Both the position numbers and the translations under genes were made by a program. Source: Arenimonas sp. SCN 70-307 (lineage in GTDB: Bacteria > Pseudomonadota > Gammaproteobacteria > Xanthomonadales > Xanthomonadaceae). Taken from it: a DNA stretch of 64,000 nt. The stretch covers positions 248,001-312,000 of the forward strand of contig NZ_MEDO01000014.1 in NCBI RefSeq assembly GCF_001724815.1, read 5' to 3'. The notes beneath the pieces were generated by a model. That model was not told the origin of the DNA and did not search any database. It worked only from the letters and a program-made list of their open reading frames with translations. Of this stretch, positions 16,008 through 25,323 are shown one piece after another; within the stretch, counting starts at the first letter, position 1; the number at the start of each line of letters is the position of its first letter.

Positions 16008-17192
16008 TCAGCCCCGGAGGGGCGTCATCGCCCCGTCCGGCACGCTGGACGGCAGGTTTACCACCCTCGCCTCCAGCCAATATGAGTTCTCCAGCCCGTC
16101 GTGCTGGCAGTTCTTGAACATTTCCAGCCGGGACATCAAGCGCCATACCGGTCGGGTCATCACGCCGTTGGCGTTGGTGTATTCCAAGAAAGCATCGCGC
16201 TGCACTTCGTTCTCCAGCATGATGGCGTTCAGCCACCTGTTGGCGGTAGCTCCGGAGATGGGTTGCACGAAGCGCACGCCGGCGCCTTGGAAGAACTCCG
16301 CGTAGCGCCGCGCAACCTCCGTCTTGATGGCCAGCATTTCCGACAGGCGCCCCATCTGCGCACAACCCAGTGCGGCATTGAGGTTGGGCAGGCGGTAGTT
16401 GTAGCCCACCTCGTCATGCACGAACTCGTACGGGTGCGGGATCTTGGCCGTGGTGGTGAGGTGCTTGGCGCGCTGAGCCAGCGCCTCGTCATCGGTGACG
16501 ATCATTCCGCCGCCGCCGGTGGTAATCACCTTGTTGCCGTTGAAGCTGAGCGTGGCCAGTTTGCCGAAAGTGCCAGTGTGCTGCGTGCCTGCGTAGCTGC
16601 CCAGAGATTCCGCTGCATCTTCCACCACGGGAATGGCGTACTCGCCACACACGGCAACCACCTCCGCGATTCGCAACGGGAAGCCGAAGGTGTGCATGGG
16701 GACGCAAGCGGCGATGCGTTTTCCGGTGGCACGGTTGTACGCCTGCCCGTCGCGGAGCTCGGCATGGGCTGACAGCCAGCGGCGCAGGGCATCCGGACTC
16801 AGACCGAGGGTATCGCGATCCACGTCGATGAAGACGGGCACCGCCCCGGCATAGGTCAGCGCACTGCAGGTGGCGATGAAGGTCAGTGCCTGGCATAGCA
16901 CCTCATCACCGCGCTGCACGCCGGCCAGCTGCAGGGCCACGTGCAGCGCGGCGGTGCCGTTGACGGTAGCGATGGCGTACTTCGCGCCGGTGAAGGCGGC
17001 AATCTGCTGCTCGAACTCAGTGACCTTCGCGCCCACAGAGGAGACGAAGTTGGAGTCGATGCAATCGATCAGATACTTGCGCTCGTCGCCTTCGAAAACG
17101 GGACGATGTAGCGGGACAAATCCGTCGCCATAGATGCTCCGGACAAACGCAACCACGTCGGCAGCAATTCTGCTGTTTGGGTGCTGGCTCAT
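16008..17192 (-). CDS. LegC-family PLP aminotransferase (DegT/DnrJ/EryC1)
   Basis: 394 residues from ATG 17192 (MSQHPNSRIA); AGG of the overlapping fcl stop region serves as a weak RBS. A longer frame starts at 17219 inside fcl. PLP-dependent enzymes of this group aminate the C4 keto group of UDP-4-keto-6-deoxy-HexNAc. PLLHRPVF-type start (PLHRPVFEGDERKYL), ATVNGTAALHVALQLAGV, VEDAAESLGS, and the PLP lysine in SFNGNKVITTGGGGM are present; the C-terminus NLPSSV is complete. With the CapD-like dehydratase this gives a 4-amino-4,6-dideoxy sugar of bacillosamine/viosamine type. The acetyltransferase for it is not obvious; the GNAT at 20102-20722 is one candidate. Confidence 0.86.
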   Translation of the reverse strand: MSQHPNSRIAADVVAFVRSIYGDGFVPLHRPVFEGDERKYLIDCIDSNFVSSVGAKVTEFEQQIAAFTGAKYAIATVNGTAALHVALQLAGVQRGDEVLCQALTFIATCSALTYAGAVPVFIDVDRDTLGLSPDALRRWLSAHAELRDGQAYNRATGKRIAACVPMHTFGFPLRIAEVVAVCGEYAIPVVEDAAESLGSYAGTQHTGTFGKLATLSFNGNKVITTGGGGMIVTDDEALAQRAKHLTTTAKIPHPYEFVHDEVGYNYRLPNLNAALGCAQMGRLSEMLAIKTEVARRYAEFFQGAGVRFVQPISGATANRWLNAIMLENEVQRDAFLEYTNANGVMTRPVWRLMSRLEMFKNCQHDGLENSYWLEARVVNLPSSVPDGAMTPLRG

Positions 17193-17199
17193 CAGGGCC

Positions 17200-18147
17200 T
17201 CACAGCCGGGCCGTTGCATGGTTCTGAAGAAACCACTGGTAGGTTCCTCGCAAGCCGTCCTCCAGTCCGATCGAGGCCCGCCACCCCAGCGCGTTCAGGC
17301 GCGACACGTCCAGGAGCTTGCGTGGCGTCCCGTCCGGCTTGTCCGGATCCGTGGAGACCCGACCTTCAAAGCCAACGACGCGGGCGATGCGCATTGCCAA
17401 CTCAAGAACCGGAATATCCTCGCCCACCCCGACATTGAGGAATTGCTCATCAGAGTAGTTGCGCATCAGGAAGACACAGGCGTCCGCCAAGTCATCCACG
17501 TGCAGGAACTCGCGGCGTGGAGTGCCCGTCCCCCAGATCACCACCTCGCTCGCACCCTGCTCCGCCGCCTCGTGGAAGCGGCGGATCAACGCGGGCACCA
17601 CGTGGGAGTTCTCGGGGTGGAAGTTGTCGCCAGGGCCGTAGAGATTGGTCGGCATCAGGCTGATCGCATCAAACCCGTATTGCCGCCGGTAGGCCTGGCA
17701 TAGTTTGATGCCTGCAATCTTGGCCACGGCGTACCACTCATTGGTCGGCTCCAGAGAGCCTGTCAACAAGTGCTCTTCCCGCATCGGCTGCGGCGCGTGC
17801 TTCGGGTAGATACACGATGAACCCAGGAAGCACAGCTTTCGGACCCCGTGCTTCCAGGCGGAATGGATGACATTGGTTTGGATGACCAGATTGTCGTGGA
17901 TGAACTCAGCGGGGAAGGCGTTGTTGGCATGGATACCACCGACCTTTGCCGCTGCGAGGAACACGTAGTCCGGCCTATTGGCGGCAAACCAGGCATCCAC
18001 CGCGGCCTGATTACCCAAGTCCAGAACGTTCCTCCTAGGCGCCAGCACCGCGCCCAGACCCTGGCGCTGCAGCGCGCGGCAGATTGCGCTGCCGACCATG
18101 CCGCCTGCACCAGCCACGAAAATCCGACTTGCACCATCCATTTTCAT
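17200..18147 (-). CDS. fcl: GDP-L-fucose synthase
   Basis: 315 residues. A bifunctional 3,5-epimerase/4-reductase that makes GDP-L-fucose from GDP-4-keto-6-deoxymannose. Cofactor loop [28 protein letters not shown], the catalytic YAVAK of [11 protein letters not shown], and [20 protein letters not shown] are diagnostic. The ATG overlaps the gmd stop by ATGA, so the pair is translationally coupled; it ends seven bases before the aminotransferase start. Confidence 0.95.
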   Translation of the reverse strand: MKMDGASRIFVAGAGGMVGSAICRALQRQGLGAVLAPRRNVLDLGNQAAVDAWFAANRPDYVFLAAAKVGGIHANNAFPAEFIHDNLVIQTNVIHSAWKHGVRKLCFLGSSCIYPKHAPQPMREEHLLTGSLEPTNEWYAVAKIAGIKLCQAYRRQYGFDAISLMPTNLYGPGDNFHPENSHVVPALIRRFHEAAEQGASEVVIWGTGTPRREFLHVDDLADACVFLMRNYSDEQFLNVGVGEDIPVLELAMRIARVVGFEGRVSTDPDKPDGTPRKLLDVSRLNALGWRASIGLEDGLRGTYQWFLQNHATARL

Positions 18148-19256
18148 TCCTTGAACCGAAAAGCGCGGTAGCCATTGTTCTCAATCAGCGCGTCTTGCCG
18201 GGCCCGCGCCAGATCCCAATCCACCATCTCCGTAACGAGCTCATCGAAACTCGTTCGTGGGGTCCAGCCAAGCTTCTCTCGTGCCTTGCTCGCGTCGCCA
18301 AGCAACGTCTCCACTTCCGCTGGCCGGAAATAGCGTGGATCAACGGCCACGATCCGTGCACCCGGGCGCGCATGGCAATCGTCCGGCGCATCGGCCAATA
18401 CACCATACTCACCAGACCCCTCGCCATTCCATTCGACCTTCATGCCAAGCCGGGAAGCAGCCGCATTCACGAAATCCCGCACCGACTTCTGCTGGCCGGT
18501 GGCGATCACGAAATCATCGGGCTCGTCCTGCTGCAGCATCAACCACTGCGCTTCTACATAGTCCCGCGCGTGACCCCAATCGCGCAGTGCATTGAGGTTG
18601 CCAAGGTAAAGGCAGTCGTCCAAGCCGAGGAAGATCCGGGACAGGGCGCGCGTGATCTTGCGGGTCACGAAGGTCTCGCCGCGCAGGGGGGATTCGTGAT
18701 TGAACAGGATGCCGCTGCATGCGTACATGCCGTACGACTCCCGATAGTTCACCGTGATCCAGTGGCCATACAGCTTGGCAACGCCATAGGGCGAGCGTGG
18801 GTAGAAAGGCGTGGTCTCCCGTTGCGGAGTTTCCTGCACCTCGCCGAACATCTCGGACGTCGATGCCTGATAGAAGCGCACCCGCTTTTCCATGCCCAGG
18901 ATGCGGATCGCCTCCAGCAGGCGCAGGGGGCCGATAGCATCACTGTTGGCCGTGTACTCCGGACTTTCGAACGACACCGCCACGTGGCTCTGTGCGCCCA
19001 GATTGTAGACCTCATCCGGCTGGACTTCCTGCATCACGCGGATCAGGTTGGTGGAGTCCGTCAAGTCGCCGTAATGCAGCACGAGCCTCGGGTCCGGTTC
19101 GTGCGGATCCTGATACAGGTGGTCGATACGTTGGGTGTTGAACTGGGACGCGCGGCGTTTGATGCCGTGTACCTCGTAGCCCTTCCCCAAGAGGAACTCG
19201 GTAAGATAGGCCCCATCCTGGCCCGTCACACCGGTCAACAATGCTCGTTTCTTCAT
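18144..19256 (-). CDS. gmd: GDP-mannose 4,6-dehydratase
   Basis: 370 residues from ATG 19256 (MKKRALLTG), chosen over an 18-residue longer frame because it overlaps the upstream stop (ATGA) and matches the family N-terminus. NADP loop [38 protein letters not shown] and the catalytic YGVAK in [12 protein letters not shown] are all intact. It converts GDP-mannose to GDP-4-keto-6-deoxymannose; Fcl, encoded next, completes GDP-fucose. GDP-mannose is supplied by ManC (53074-54516). Confidence 0.96.
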   Translation of the reverse strand: MKKRALLTGVTGQDGAYLTEFLLGKGYEVHGIKRRASQFNTQRIDHLYQDPHEPDPRLVLHYGDLTDSTNLIRVMQEVQPDEVYNLGAQSHVAVSFESPEYTANSDAIGPLRLLEAIRILGMEKRVRFYQASTSEMFGEVQETPQRETTPFYPRSPYGVAKLYGHWITVNYRESYGMYACSGILFNHESPLRGETFVTRKITRALSRIFLGLDDCLYLGNLNALRDWGHARDYVEAQWLMLQQDEPDDFVIATGQQKSVRDFVNAAASRLGMKVEWNGEGSGEYGVLADAPDDCHARPGARIVAVDPRYFRPAEVETLLGDASKAREKLGWTPRTSFDELVTEMVDWDLARARQDALIENNGYRAFRFKE

Positions 19257-20077
19257 GGCTCTTGCTTCTTTTCCATCTGTTGGTGGGCCGGAGAAGCCCC
19301 CTGGATCCATCCCATCAATCGGTAGTAGATCACCCCTGTCACCTCGTGCATGGCACGCGTGCTGCGCGACAATGCGCTCGCACTGGGTATTATCCTGTGC
19401 AGCCGGAACCCCGATTCTTCGTAAGACGAGTGGTCGGTCGCCACCGGGATGAGCCGCACGCCCACATCTGCAAGGGCTCCCACGGCACGGCGCATGTGAG
19501 CTGCCGACGTGACCACCAATACTGTGTCGATATTGTAGCGGTCGAGCAGCGGCGGCAATTCAACCGCATGGCCGCGCGTGGTCAAGGCCGCTTGTTCCAT
19601 GACGATGGCATGGCGAGGCACCCCCATTTCCTCCAAGAATATCGCGCCCGCCTCAGCTTCAGTTAGTCCGGCGGGGTGATGCGGATTGCGCCCGCCACTG
19701 ACGATGATGCGTGGCGCGCGACCCGCCCGATACAAGCGCGCGGCATGCCAGTAGCGATTCACCTGACCGCCAGCTTGGGGATACAGCAACTGCCCGTTTC
19801 CGCTATTGAAGGCGCCGCCGAGCACCAGAATCGCGTCGGCAGCTGGCGCATCTTCGACCCGAGCCTGCGGCCAGTCCCGCTCCAGTCCTCCCAGCAGCCA
19901 GTCGGCGACGCCGGGCGTTGAGAACCCCCAAAGAACCATCGTCCCGGTTACAAGAACGAACCGCCCGGCTCGTGGACGTTTCAGGATTAGCAAGCACAGC
20001 CCCCCGATCAGAAGCATGAGGCTGATGCCAAGTGGTTCGACGAGGAAGGACAGGAGTTTTGTCAGTTCATACATCAT
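19253..20077 (-). CDS. YdcF/ElyC family (DUF218) membrane-anchored protein
   Basis: 274 residues. Two hydrophobic segments at the N-terminus ([20 protein letters not shown] and [14 protein letters not shown]) anchor a DUF218 domain: [53 protein letters not shown], and [13 protein letters not shown]. ElyC relatives affect lipid-carrier-linked envelope polymer synthesis; the biochemical activity is not established. Its place inside the cluster, coupled to gmd by ATGA, suggests it helps in undecaprenyl-linked steps (inference). Confidence 0.83.
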   Translation of the reverse strand: MMYELTKLLSFLVEPLGISLMLLIGGLCLLILKRPRAGRFVLVTGTMVLWGFSTPGVADWLLGGLERDWPQARVEDAPAADAILVLGGAFNSGNGQLLYPQAGGQVNRYWHAARLYRAGRAPRIIVSGGRNPHHPAGLTEAEAGAIFLEEMGVPRHAIVMEQAALTTRGHAVELPPLLDRYNIDTVLVVTSAAHMRRAVGALADVGVRLIPVATDHSSYEESGFRLHRIIPSASALSRSTRAMHEVTGVIYYRLMGWIQGASPAHQQMEKKQEP

Positions 20078-20101
20078 TGACGTGCTCCAAAGAGGGTGCG
20101 C

Positions 20102-20722
20102 TCAAGCTTTTATCCCCCCACCTTCGCGAACATCCTGCGTAAACTCAACGAGGAGATAATCATTGGGGAGCTCCCCCAGCAGCCTCGCGTGTGGATTTCG
20201 TTCGTGCGAGCGCATCACGGCACGGTTATGACGGGAAATGGTCGTCATGCATCGGAAGCCCGCGCGCCAAGCGATGTGGTACATGATCTGGTTCATCACG
20301 CGCCCAATGCCGCGACGTTCGAATTCCTTGTCGATCAAACGTCCGACAAAGCAACGGCGATTCCAGAAACAGCGCAGGAAGAAATACCCGCAAATCTCAT
20401 CCTTCTCCCATACGCCAAACATCAGGAACGCCGGGTTGGATAGCATGCGCCCGAGGGTACGCGGGTCGAAACCATGAGGCTGGAAGTATCTGAGCCGATC
20501 TTCGCCCTGCCGCTCGATCAATAAGGAAAGTGCCAGCAAATCCGACGCGCCCAGTGACCTGAACTCAAAGCCCGGCAACAGGAATTCGCTGCAAACCTCG
20601 TCGACGACGCCTCTCATTCTGGATGCGTGCCGGAACGCGAACAATCTTGCATTCAGCCAGTCAACCAGAGTCCACAAAACAGGAAGTCGGTGCTTCACGA
20701 ATAGCAACGTCCGCGCGATCAA
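20102..20722 (-). CDS. GNAT-like acyltransferase with a TTG start
   Basis: 206 residues from TTG 20722. This start is chosen because GGAGG stands eight bases before it and TTGA overlaps the stop of the ATP-grasp gene; there is no in-frame ATG nearby, and the longer open frame upstream is only the shadow of that gene. The protein begins LIARTLLFVKHRLPVLW. A GNAT core is suggested by FEFRSLGASDLLALSLL, FGVWEKDEICGYFFLR, and the acetyl-CoA loop DKEFERRGIGRVMNQIM followed by TISRHNRAVMRSHER. It may acylate an amino sugar of the repeat unit or another small substrate. Family level only. Confidence 0.7.
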   Translation of the reverse strand: MIARTLLFVKHRLPVLWTLVDWLNARLFAFRHASRMRGVVDEVCSEFLLPGFEFRSLGASDLLALSLLIERQGEDRLRYFQPHGFDPRTLGRMLSNPAFLMFGVWEKDEICGYFFLRCFWNRRCFVGRLIDKEFERRGIGRVMNQIMYHIAWRAGFRCMTTISRHNRAVMRSHERNPHARLLGELPNDYLLVEFTQDVREGGGIKA

Positions 20723-21723
20723 GCGACCTCCAGAAGGTGCTTGAGACCTTGCCGCACCGGCAACTGCCACACCAGCTTGCACCAGTCGTGATTGCCCTCG
20801 ATCATGCCGGGCCCGCCCGGCGTGATCACCACATCCCAACCAATGGAACGGTTCTGCGGATGTTTGACGCTGGCCCTGCGAACGAGCGCCAGAGCTTCCT
20901 CCCAGAACGGCACCTGGAATCCGACGATGGAGGTGCCGGTGATCGGATGAATCTCCTCCGAGGCCCGTGTGATGTCGGAATAGACGCCCGGACCTGTCAC
21001 GATGCCAGTTTTCTCGTCGATAGGTGCGGCAAGATTCCCAGCCGCCAGATTGTCCACATGGCAATTCACCGAGATTCGCAAGCGGCATCCAAGGATGCGT
21101 ACGTGTCCGGCATTGTCCAAAAGCGTGAAGATCCGAACCGTATTTACGGCGGACGGAGAAAGCGCCTGCAATGCAGGATGCTGCTCGACAAATGCCTCTA
21201 CCATGTCGAGACCGCGCTCCTGCATCCATGCAACTAGGACGTCTGGCCGCAAGTCCGTAGTCCTGTGGACCTGGACGGTGGATCCGCACTTCCCGTTGGA
21301 CGTTTTAAACACAAGGCGCTCGTGCTCTTTCAACAGGCGACCAGCCAGCGACGGATCGTGGGTCAGTTCGTCGATGGACCAGAGCGAATGGCGAAAGAAC
21401 TCACGGTAGGCACGGTAGAACCGACGCTTGTCATCCAGCAGGCCTCGCTCGGCAGTGGGGTTGGCCCGGAGCTGGAACTCGTACATCGTGCCCGTGCCGG
21501 CCCACGTGGATTTCTGCTCGGGCGTCAACATGGCGAACCCGAATTGATACCACTCTAGGGGCGAAATGTTGTAACGCAGGGAATCACGCACGAACGCGAA
21601 CACCTGCCGCGCGTACCCCATACCCTCCCATTTCCGCGCATGGCGCATGAAGCGCCGCAACAACGACCAATTCATGCTCCGGAAGTAGTAACCCAGATAG
21701 ATGACTCGACGCAACAGTCTCAC
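20719..21723 (-). CDS. Sugar-transfer-associated ATP-grasp protein
   Basis: 334 residues, GTG start that overlaps the stop of the upstream deacetylase-like gene (GTGA). It matches the ATP-grasp group found in polysaccharide loci: FKTSNGKCGSTVQVH (ATP-binding lysine region), VEAFVEQHPALQALSPSAVN, TVRIFTLLDNAGHVRILGCR, and a C-terminal metal-binding GWDVVITPGGPGMIEGNHDW cut here for length (E and N in IEGNHDW). ATP-grasp enzymes join a carboxylate to an amine through an acyl phosphate, so this one may amidate a uronic acid or attach an amino acid to the glycan. Its product is unknown. It forms a coupled block with the deacetylase-like gene before it and the GNAT gene after it. Confidence 0.82.
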   Translation of the reverse strand: MRLLRRVIYLGYYFRSMNWSLLRRFMRHARKWEGMGYARQVFAFVRDSLRYNISPLEWYQFGFAMLTPEQKSTWAGTGTMYEFQLRANPTAERGLLDDKRRFYRAYREFFRHSLWSIDELTHDPSLAGRLLKEHERLVFKTSNGKCGSTVQVHRTTDLRPDVLVAWMQERGLDMVEAFVEQHPALQALSPSAVNTVRIFTLLDNAGHVRILGCRLRISVNCHVDNLAAGNLAAPIDEKTGIVTGPGVYSDITRASEEIHPITGTSIVGFQVPFWEEALALVRRASVKHPQNRSIGWDVVITPGGPGMIEGNHDWCKLVWQLPVRQGLKHLLEVA

Positions 21724-22847
21724 TCCACTGCCTCCATTCGGTCGATCAGCTGGTCGACACTCACAAACTCCACTTCAGGCCAGCGTTCGACAATGCGCCG
21801 CAGTAACCGGCGTAGTGCATCCAAGCCATAAGTGCGGTTAGCTTCGTCCAAATGTCCGCCGTAGTTCACACGATGCGAACTGATGATGGCTGGCCGGCCC
21901 CAGCGGAACGCCGCGGCGACTTGGGCCGTCGCGTGCTCGACCGGTTCAACGCCCATGTCCGTGCATGGCTCGAACACAACGTTGCGTACCACTGTCATGT
22001 GAACCTGACCTCGCTGGCGTCCGCTATGATTCATCTCACGCCGCTGCTCGCCGTTCCCCATCGCGCGAACGCAGCGCAGCGGCTTGTCGATAGAGCGCAC
22101 CCCACCCTCCTCTACTACGCGGTACAGCGAGGGATGCAGCTGCAGCGCAGGGGGAGTGAACGTGACAGAGCGGAGCCCCCAGACTTTCTGGAAGAGGTCC
22201 AGTCCGTTCCGCAGGATTTCCTCATGCCGAGCCAGCTCCGAGCGCGCATGCAAACCGAAGGCATGCGTAAAGCCCACGCCGGGCATGGATGGCTCGCCGG
22301 AGAGGGCAGCCACGCTGTTGTTCTCAAGATTGACCCTGAGTTCGGTCGACCCTGACCGAAGCTTGTGCTCGAACAGATCAACGTTGAAATGTTCGCGGCC
22401 GTGGAACTGCGGCTGGATCAGCCCCTTGCGAATGCCCTCCTGCCACAGCGCCCATGCGCCCTCGTATGCCGGGCGCTGCTCATAGGACAACCTGGCGAAA
22501 GTCTGTGGTACCGACTCATATTCGTAATTCTTGCCACCCTCGCGAATGCGCGCGAAATCCGGATTCGCGGAAAGTGCGTATGCAGTAAAGATCGCCGGGC
22601 GACCGTCACCCCCGCGTACGGAGTCAAGCACGGTGAACAAGGCTTCAAGATCCTGGCGCGTTTCAACAGCATCCAGCCGATCGAACCGCCCCGATATATC
22701 AAGGCCCGCGCGTTGTAAATTGCCCAACGCCTTGGCAGACGCCACGCGCACACTGCAATAGTCATCGACTGCGAATGCAACAAACTTGCGCGGCGCTCGC
22801 CAGCCACGCAGGTTTTTTAGGTTGTCGAGCAATGCTTGCTTGATCAT
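21720..22847 (-). CDS. Polysaccharide-deacetylase-like protein, copy 1
   Basis: 375 residues, ATG overlapping the upstream glycosyltransferase stop (ATGA). It resembles the NodB/carbohydrate-esterase fold: an Asp pair D28-D29 in AFAVDDYCSVR at the place of the metal-binding TFDDG, a His-rich PQFHGREHFN, and a late IISSHRVNY. These could supply the Asp-His-His metal site, but the motif is divergent, so activity may be altered. No signal peptide; it should act in the cytoplasm, perhaps on a nucleotide- or lipid-linked sugar. A paralogue lies at 28375-29502 and shares NLRGWR, RPA(I/V)FT, PQFHGREH and SxHRVNY. Confidence 0.7.
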   Translation of the reverse strand: MIKQALLDNLKNLRGWRAPRKFVAFAVDDYCSVRVASAKALGNLQRAGLDISGRFDRLDAVETRQDLEALFTVLDSVRGGDGRPAIFTAYALSANPDFARIREGGKNYEYESVPQTFARLSYEQRPAYEGAWALWQEGIRKGLIQPQFHGREHFNVDLFEHKLRSGSTELRVNLENNSVAALSGEPSMPGVGFTHAFGLHARSELARHEEILRNGLDLFQKVWGLRSVTFTPPALQLHPSLYRVVEEGGVRSIDKPLRCVRAMGNGEQRREMNHSGRQRGQVHMTVVRNVVFEPCTDMGVEPVEHATAQVAAAFRWGRPAIISSHRVNYGGHLDEANRTYGLDALRRLLRRIVERWPEVEFVSVDQLIDRMEAVE

Positions 22848-24016
22848 TTCGTGGCGCGGGACTCGAAGTAAAGTGAAACAAAATGGCCGGCATTTGCACG
22901 GGTGAATTGCGTGGCCGCCTTCGCGGCATTCTCGGCCATCTGCTCCAGCGCCGGTGGTCGCGAGGCCATGGCTTTGACGAAGAGCGCAATTTCATCAATC
23001 TGCGAGGCGTCTAAGCAACACGCATGACCGAAGTGCGCTGCGTAACGCGCCAACTCGCTCTCGCCCGACGCGATATAGAGCGAGGGTATGCCCATGCTCA
23101 TCAGGTTGTAGGCCTTGCTGGGCACCGAACCCTGGGCCACCCGGCCATCTAGCAAGACGACGCCCAAGTCAGCCGCCGATAGCGAGTAGGGGAACATATC
23201 GTCAGACTGGAACGGCAGCATCTGAACGTTCGCAAGACCGGCCTCCTCGACCCGTCGCCGGATCGCCGGCTCACGCGGGCCACGACCAATGATCTGGAAA
23301 AGAACGCGCGGATCGTCTTTCAGCCGTTCCGCCACGTCGATCAGCAACTCAACATTGTGCGTGAGGCCGATGTTACCCGAATACTGGACAACAAAGCGCC
23401 CCCCTATCCCGTGTTCGGTAATGAAGGGATTGTCCTCCCGTGGGACGTGCTCCCCGCCCTGGAAGATGGACCAGATAGGCTGGATGCTCAGGCGCTCGCG
23501 CGGCACATAGGCGGCCAGTGCATCCGCCATCACCTCGCCGATGGTGAAGATACGGTGGGCCTTGCGGAATGAGCGACGGTTCAACCATGCCCATGCACGG
23601 TACAAGGGGTGAGACGGGCGCATCCCCGTGATCTTCAGGGTGTCAGGATAGATGTCCCAGATCACCATGCTGAAGCGATGCGGCAGCAGCAGATTCAATA
23701 GGTAGCCCATTGGCGGCACCGATACGAACAACACCTCGTGTCGGCGGTATCGCGTCATGAGGAGCCACCACATGCGAACCAGGGCGAATGCGAACGATGC
23801 TGCCTTCTTCCACGCAGGGCGTTCGTACCAACGGTTGATCCACCGAACCTCGATATCGGGGTTCAGCGCCTCCCCCTGCTCATGCACGCCACCAGTGATC
23901 AGGGTCACCGAGTCGAAACGCCGGTTGAAGGCATTGACAAAGCCGACGGTAAGGTAGTTTGCGGCTTGGTTGAGGACGACGAGGCGACACCCCCCCAATT
24001 CTTGTTCAGGATTCAC
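22844..24016 (-). CDS. GT4-family glycosyltransferase
   Basis: 390 residues, GTG start overlapping the upstream stop (GTGA). GT-B fold: VVLNQAANYLTVGFVNAFNR at the N-terminus, FVVQYSGNIGLTHNVELLID in the donor domain, IIGRGPREPAI, and LGVVLLDGRVAQGSVPSKAYNLMSMG (E/K nucleotide site), here given in halves: LGVVLLDGRVAQG and SVPSKAYNLMSMG. An amphipathic segment MGYLLNLLLPHRFSMVIW probably binds the membrane. It would add one sugar to the undecaprenyl-linked unit; donor unknown. A seven-G run lies at codons 7-9 (23990-23996), a possible slippage site. Confidence 0.85.
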   Translation of the reverse strand: MNPEQELGGCRLVVLNQAANYLTVGFVNAFNRRFDSVTLITGGVHEQGEALNPDIEVRWINRWYERPAWKKAASFAFALVRMWWLLMTRYRRHEVLFVSVPPMGYLLNLLLPHRFSMVIWDIYPDTLKITGMRPSHPLYRAWAWLNRRSFRKAHRIFTIGEVMADALAAYVPRERLSIQPIWSIFQGGEHVPREDNPFITEHGIGGRFVVQYSGNIGLTHNVELLIDVAERLKDDPRVLFQIIGRGPREPAIRRRVEEAGLANVQMLPFQSDDMFPYSLSAADLGVVLLDGRVAQGSVPSKAYNLMSMGIPSLYIASGESELARYAAHFGHACCLDASQIDEIALFVKAMASRPPALEQMAENAAKAATQFTRANAGHFVSLYFESRATK

Positions 24017-25245
24017 TGGATGAAAGCGCCTTCAGACAATGTAGTGCTGCTAGAGCCCAATCCACGGGCGAACGCCTCTTCGAACAACGACACGTATTCC
24101 GCAAAGCGCTCGGTGCGGTCATATTTCCTGACCGCATGGCTGCGGCACATTTGACGAAGATTCTCCCGGTCGAGCGCCGCAATCTCCGTTACAGCCATTG
24201 CCAAGCCGGCTATATCCCCCTGTGCAACGACGCGACCGACATCGCCCGTTACTGACTCAGGGCTGCCTCCGGTGGCATAAGTTATCACTGGCGTGCCGCA
24301 CGCCAGCGCTTCGAGATTCGTAGTAGGGAAATTGTCGCCATAGGTCGGGTTAACGAAAACACTCGCAGACGAATATAGCGCCGCCAATTCGGCCACGTTT
24401 TGAGTTCTTGGCACCCCCTCAATTCCCTTGGGCAATCGCCGCAACTGGCGGGGCTCCAGTCCGACAAGCATGACTCCAAAACCAGATGCCAAAAACTGGC
24501 GAAGTTGGAAGAAATCATCCAGTCCCTTTGCCTGGTTCCAGTGGTTTGCCACACCCAACACGATCGGTCGGGCACCACTTTCGGGCGTTGGCTTGAAAGC
24601 ATCGATATCGATGCCATTCGGGATCACTCGGGTGGGGAATTTACCAAGGTAAGACTGGGACACAATCCGCGCCAACCAGCGACTCGGCACCACAAGGGTC
24701 AACGACCCCGCCGCACCGAACAACTCGCGCTTCTGGTTCCAGTTACGCCGACTGTTGTCAACCAGACTTCTAGGATAGTAGGAGGTCATGGGACATTTGC
24801 TGCAGCCGGCTTTCCACTTATCACACGCAAATCGATCGAAGTTTGCGCAATGTCCTGTCAAAGGCCAGCAATCGTGCAGCGTCCATACGATAGGAACTCG
24901 CTCCGAGATCAGATAGTCGAAAAGAATCGGCACATTCAGATAGTAGCCATGAAGGTTATGCAGACCCACCACATCCGGCCTGATCTTCTCTAACCAGCGA
25001 ACTAGTCGCCGCGTGGCTTGCCTGGATCCCAGACCTTGTCCATCTAGAAAATATGAGTGCAGCCCGTGATGAAGATGATCTGCAAGGCCGGATATCCGGT
25101 AAATCTGGGTTGGGCCAGGATTAGCAGCACGGCCATACGCAGCCCAAACTTGATGGCCACGCTTTCGTGCGGCCTCGGCGATACCCTCCACAATGCGGCC
25201 CGTGCTGCCCGTGTTATACACGGAATTAATTTGAACTATCTTCAA
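24013..25245 (-). CDS. GT4-family glycosyltransferase, TTG start behind a G10 tract
   Basis: 410 residues. The start is TTG 25245: MKIVQINSVYNTGSTGRI is the conserved N-terminus, and an in-frame TAG stands two codons upstream. WTLHDCWPLTGHC with further cysteines (C in FACDKWKAGCSKCP) is common in WcaL-like members. The donor domain has PNGIDIDAFKP, VLGVANHWNQAKGLDDF and PTTNLEALACGTPVITYATGG. It ends in a GTGA overlap with the next glycosyltransferase. The only Shine-Dalgarno candidate is the homopolymeric G10 tract six bases before the TTG, so expression may vary with tract length. Confidence 0.86.
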   Translation of the reverse strand: MKIVQINSVYNTGSTGRIVEGIAEAARKRGHQVWAAYGRAANPGPTQIYRISGLADHLHHGLHSYFLDGQGLGSRQATRRLVRWLEKIRPDVVGLHNLHGYYLNVPILFDYLISERVPIVWTLHDCWPLTGHCANFDRFACDKWKAGCSKCPMTSYYPRSLVDNSRRNWNQKRELFGAAGSLTLVVPSRWLARIVSQSYLGKFPTRVIPNGIDIDAFKPTPESGARPIVLGVANHWNQAKGLDDFFQLRQFLASGFGVMLVGLEPRQLRRLPKGIEGVPRTQNVAELAALYSSASVFVNPTYGDNFPTTNLEALACGTPVITYATGGSPESVTGDVGRVVAQGDIAGLAMAVTEIAALDRENLRQMCRSHAVRKYDRTERFAEYVSLFEEAFARGLGSSSTTLSEGAFIQ

Positions 25246-25251
25246 GCACTA

Positions 25252-25261
25252 CCCCCCCCCC
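25252..25261 (-). repeat. Homopolymeric C10/G10 tract at a ribosome-binding site
   Basis: Ten consecutive C on the plus strand, G on the mRNA strand, ending six bases before the TTG of the glycosyltransferase at 24013-25245. No other purine-rich RBS exists in front of that start. Long poly-G runs slip during replication and are used for phase variation in several bacteria; here length change would shift RBS spacing rather than reading frame. Confidence 0.75.
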
Positions 25262-25323
25262 GCAGCACAACCGTATACGGCCCTCGCCAATGAGGCGGCT
25301 CCATAGAACTCTGGCGGCATTCA

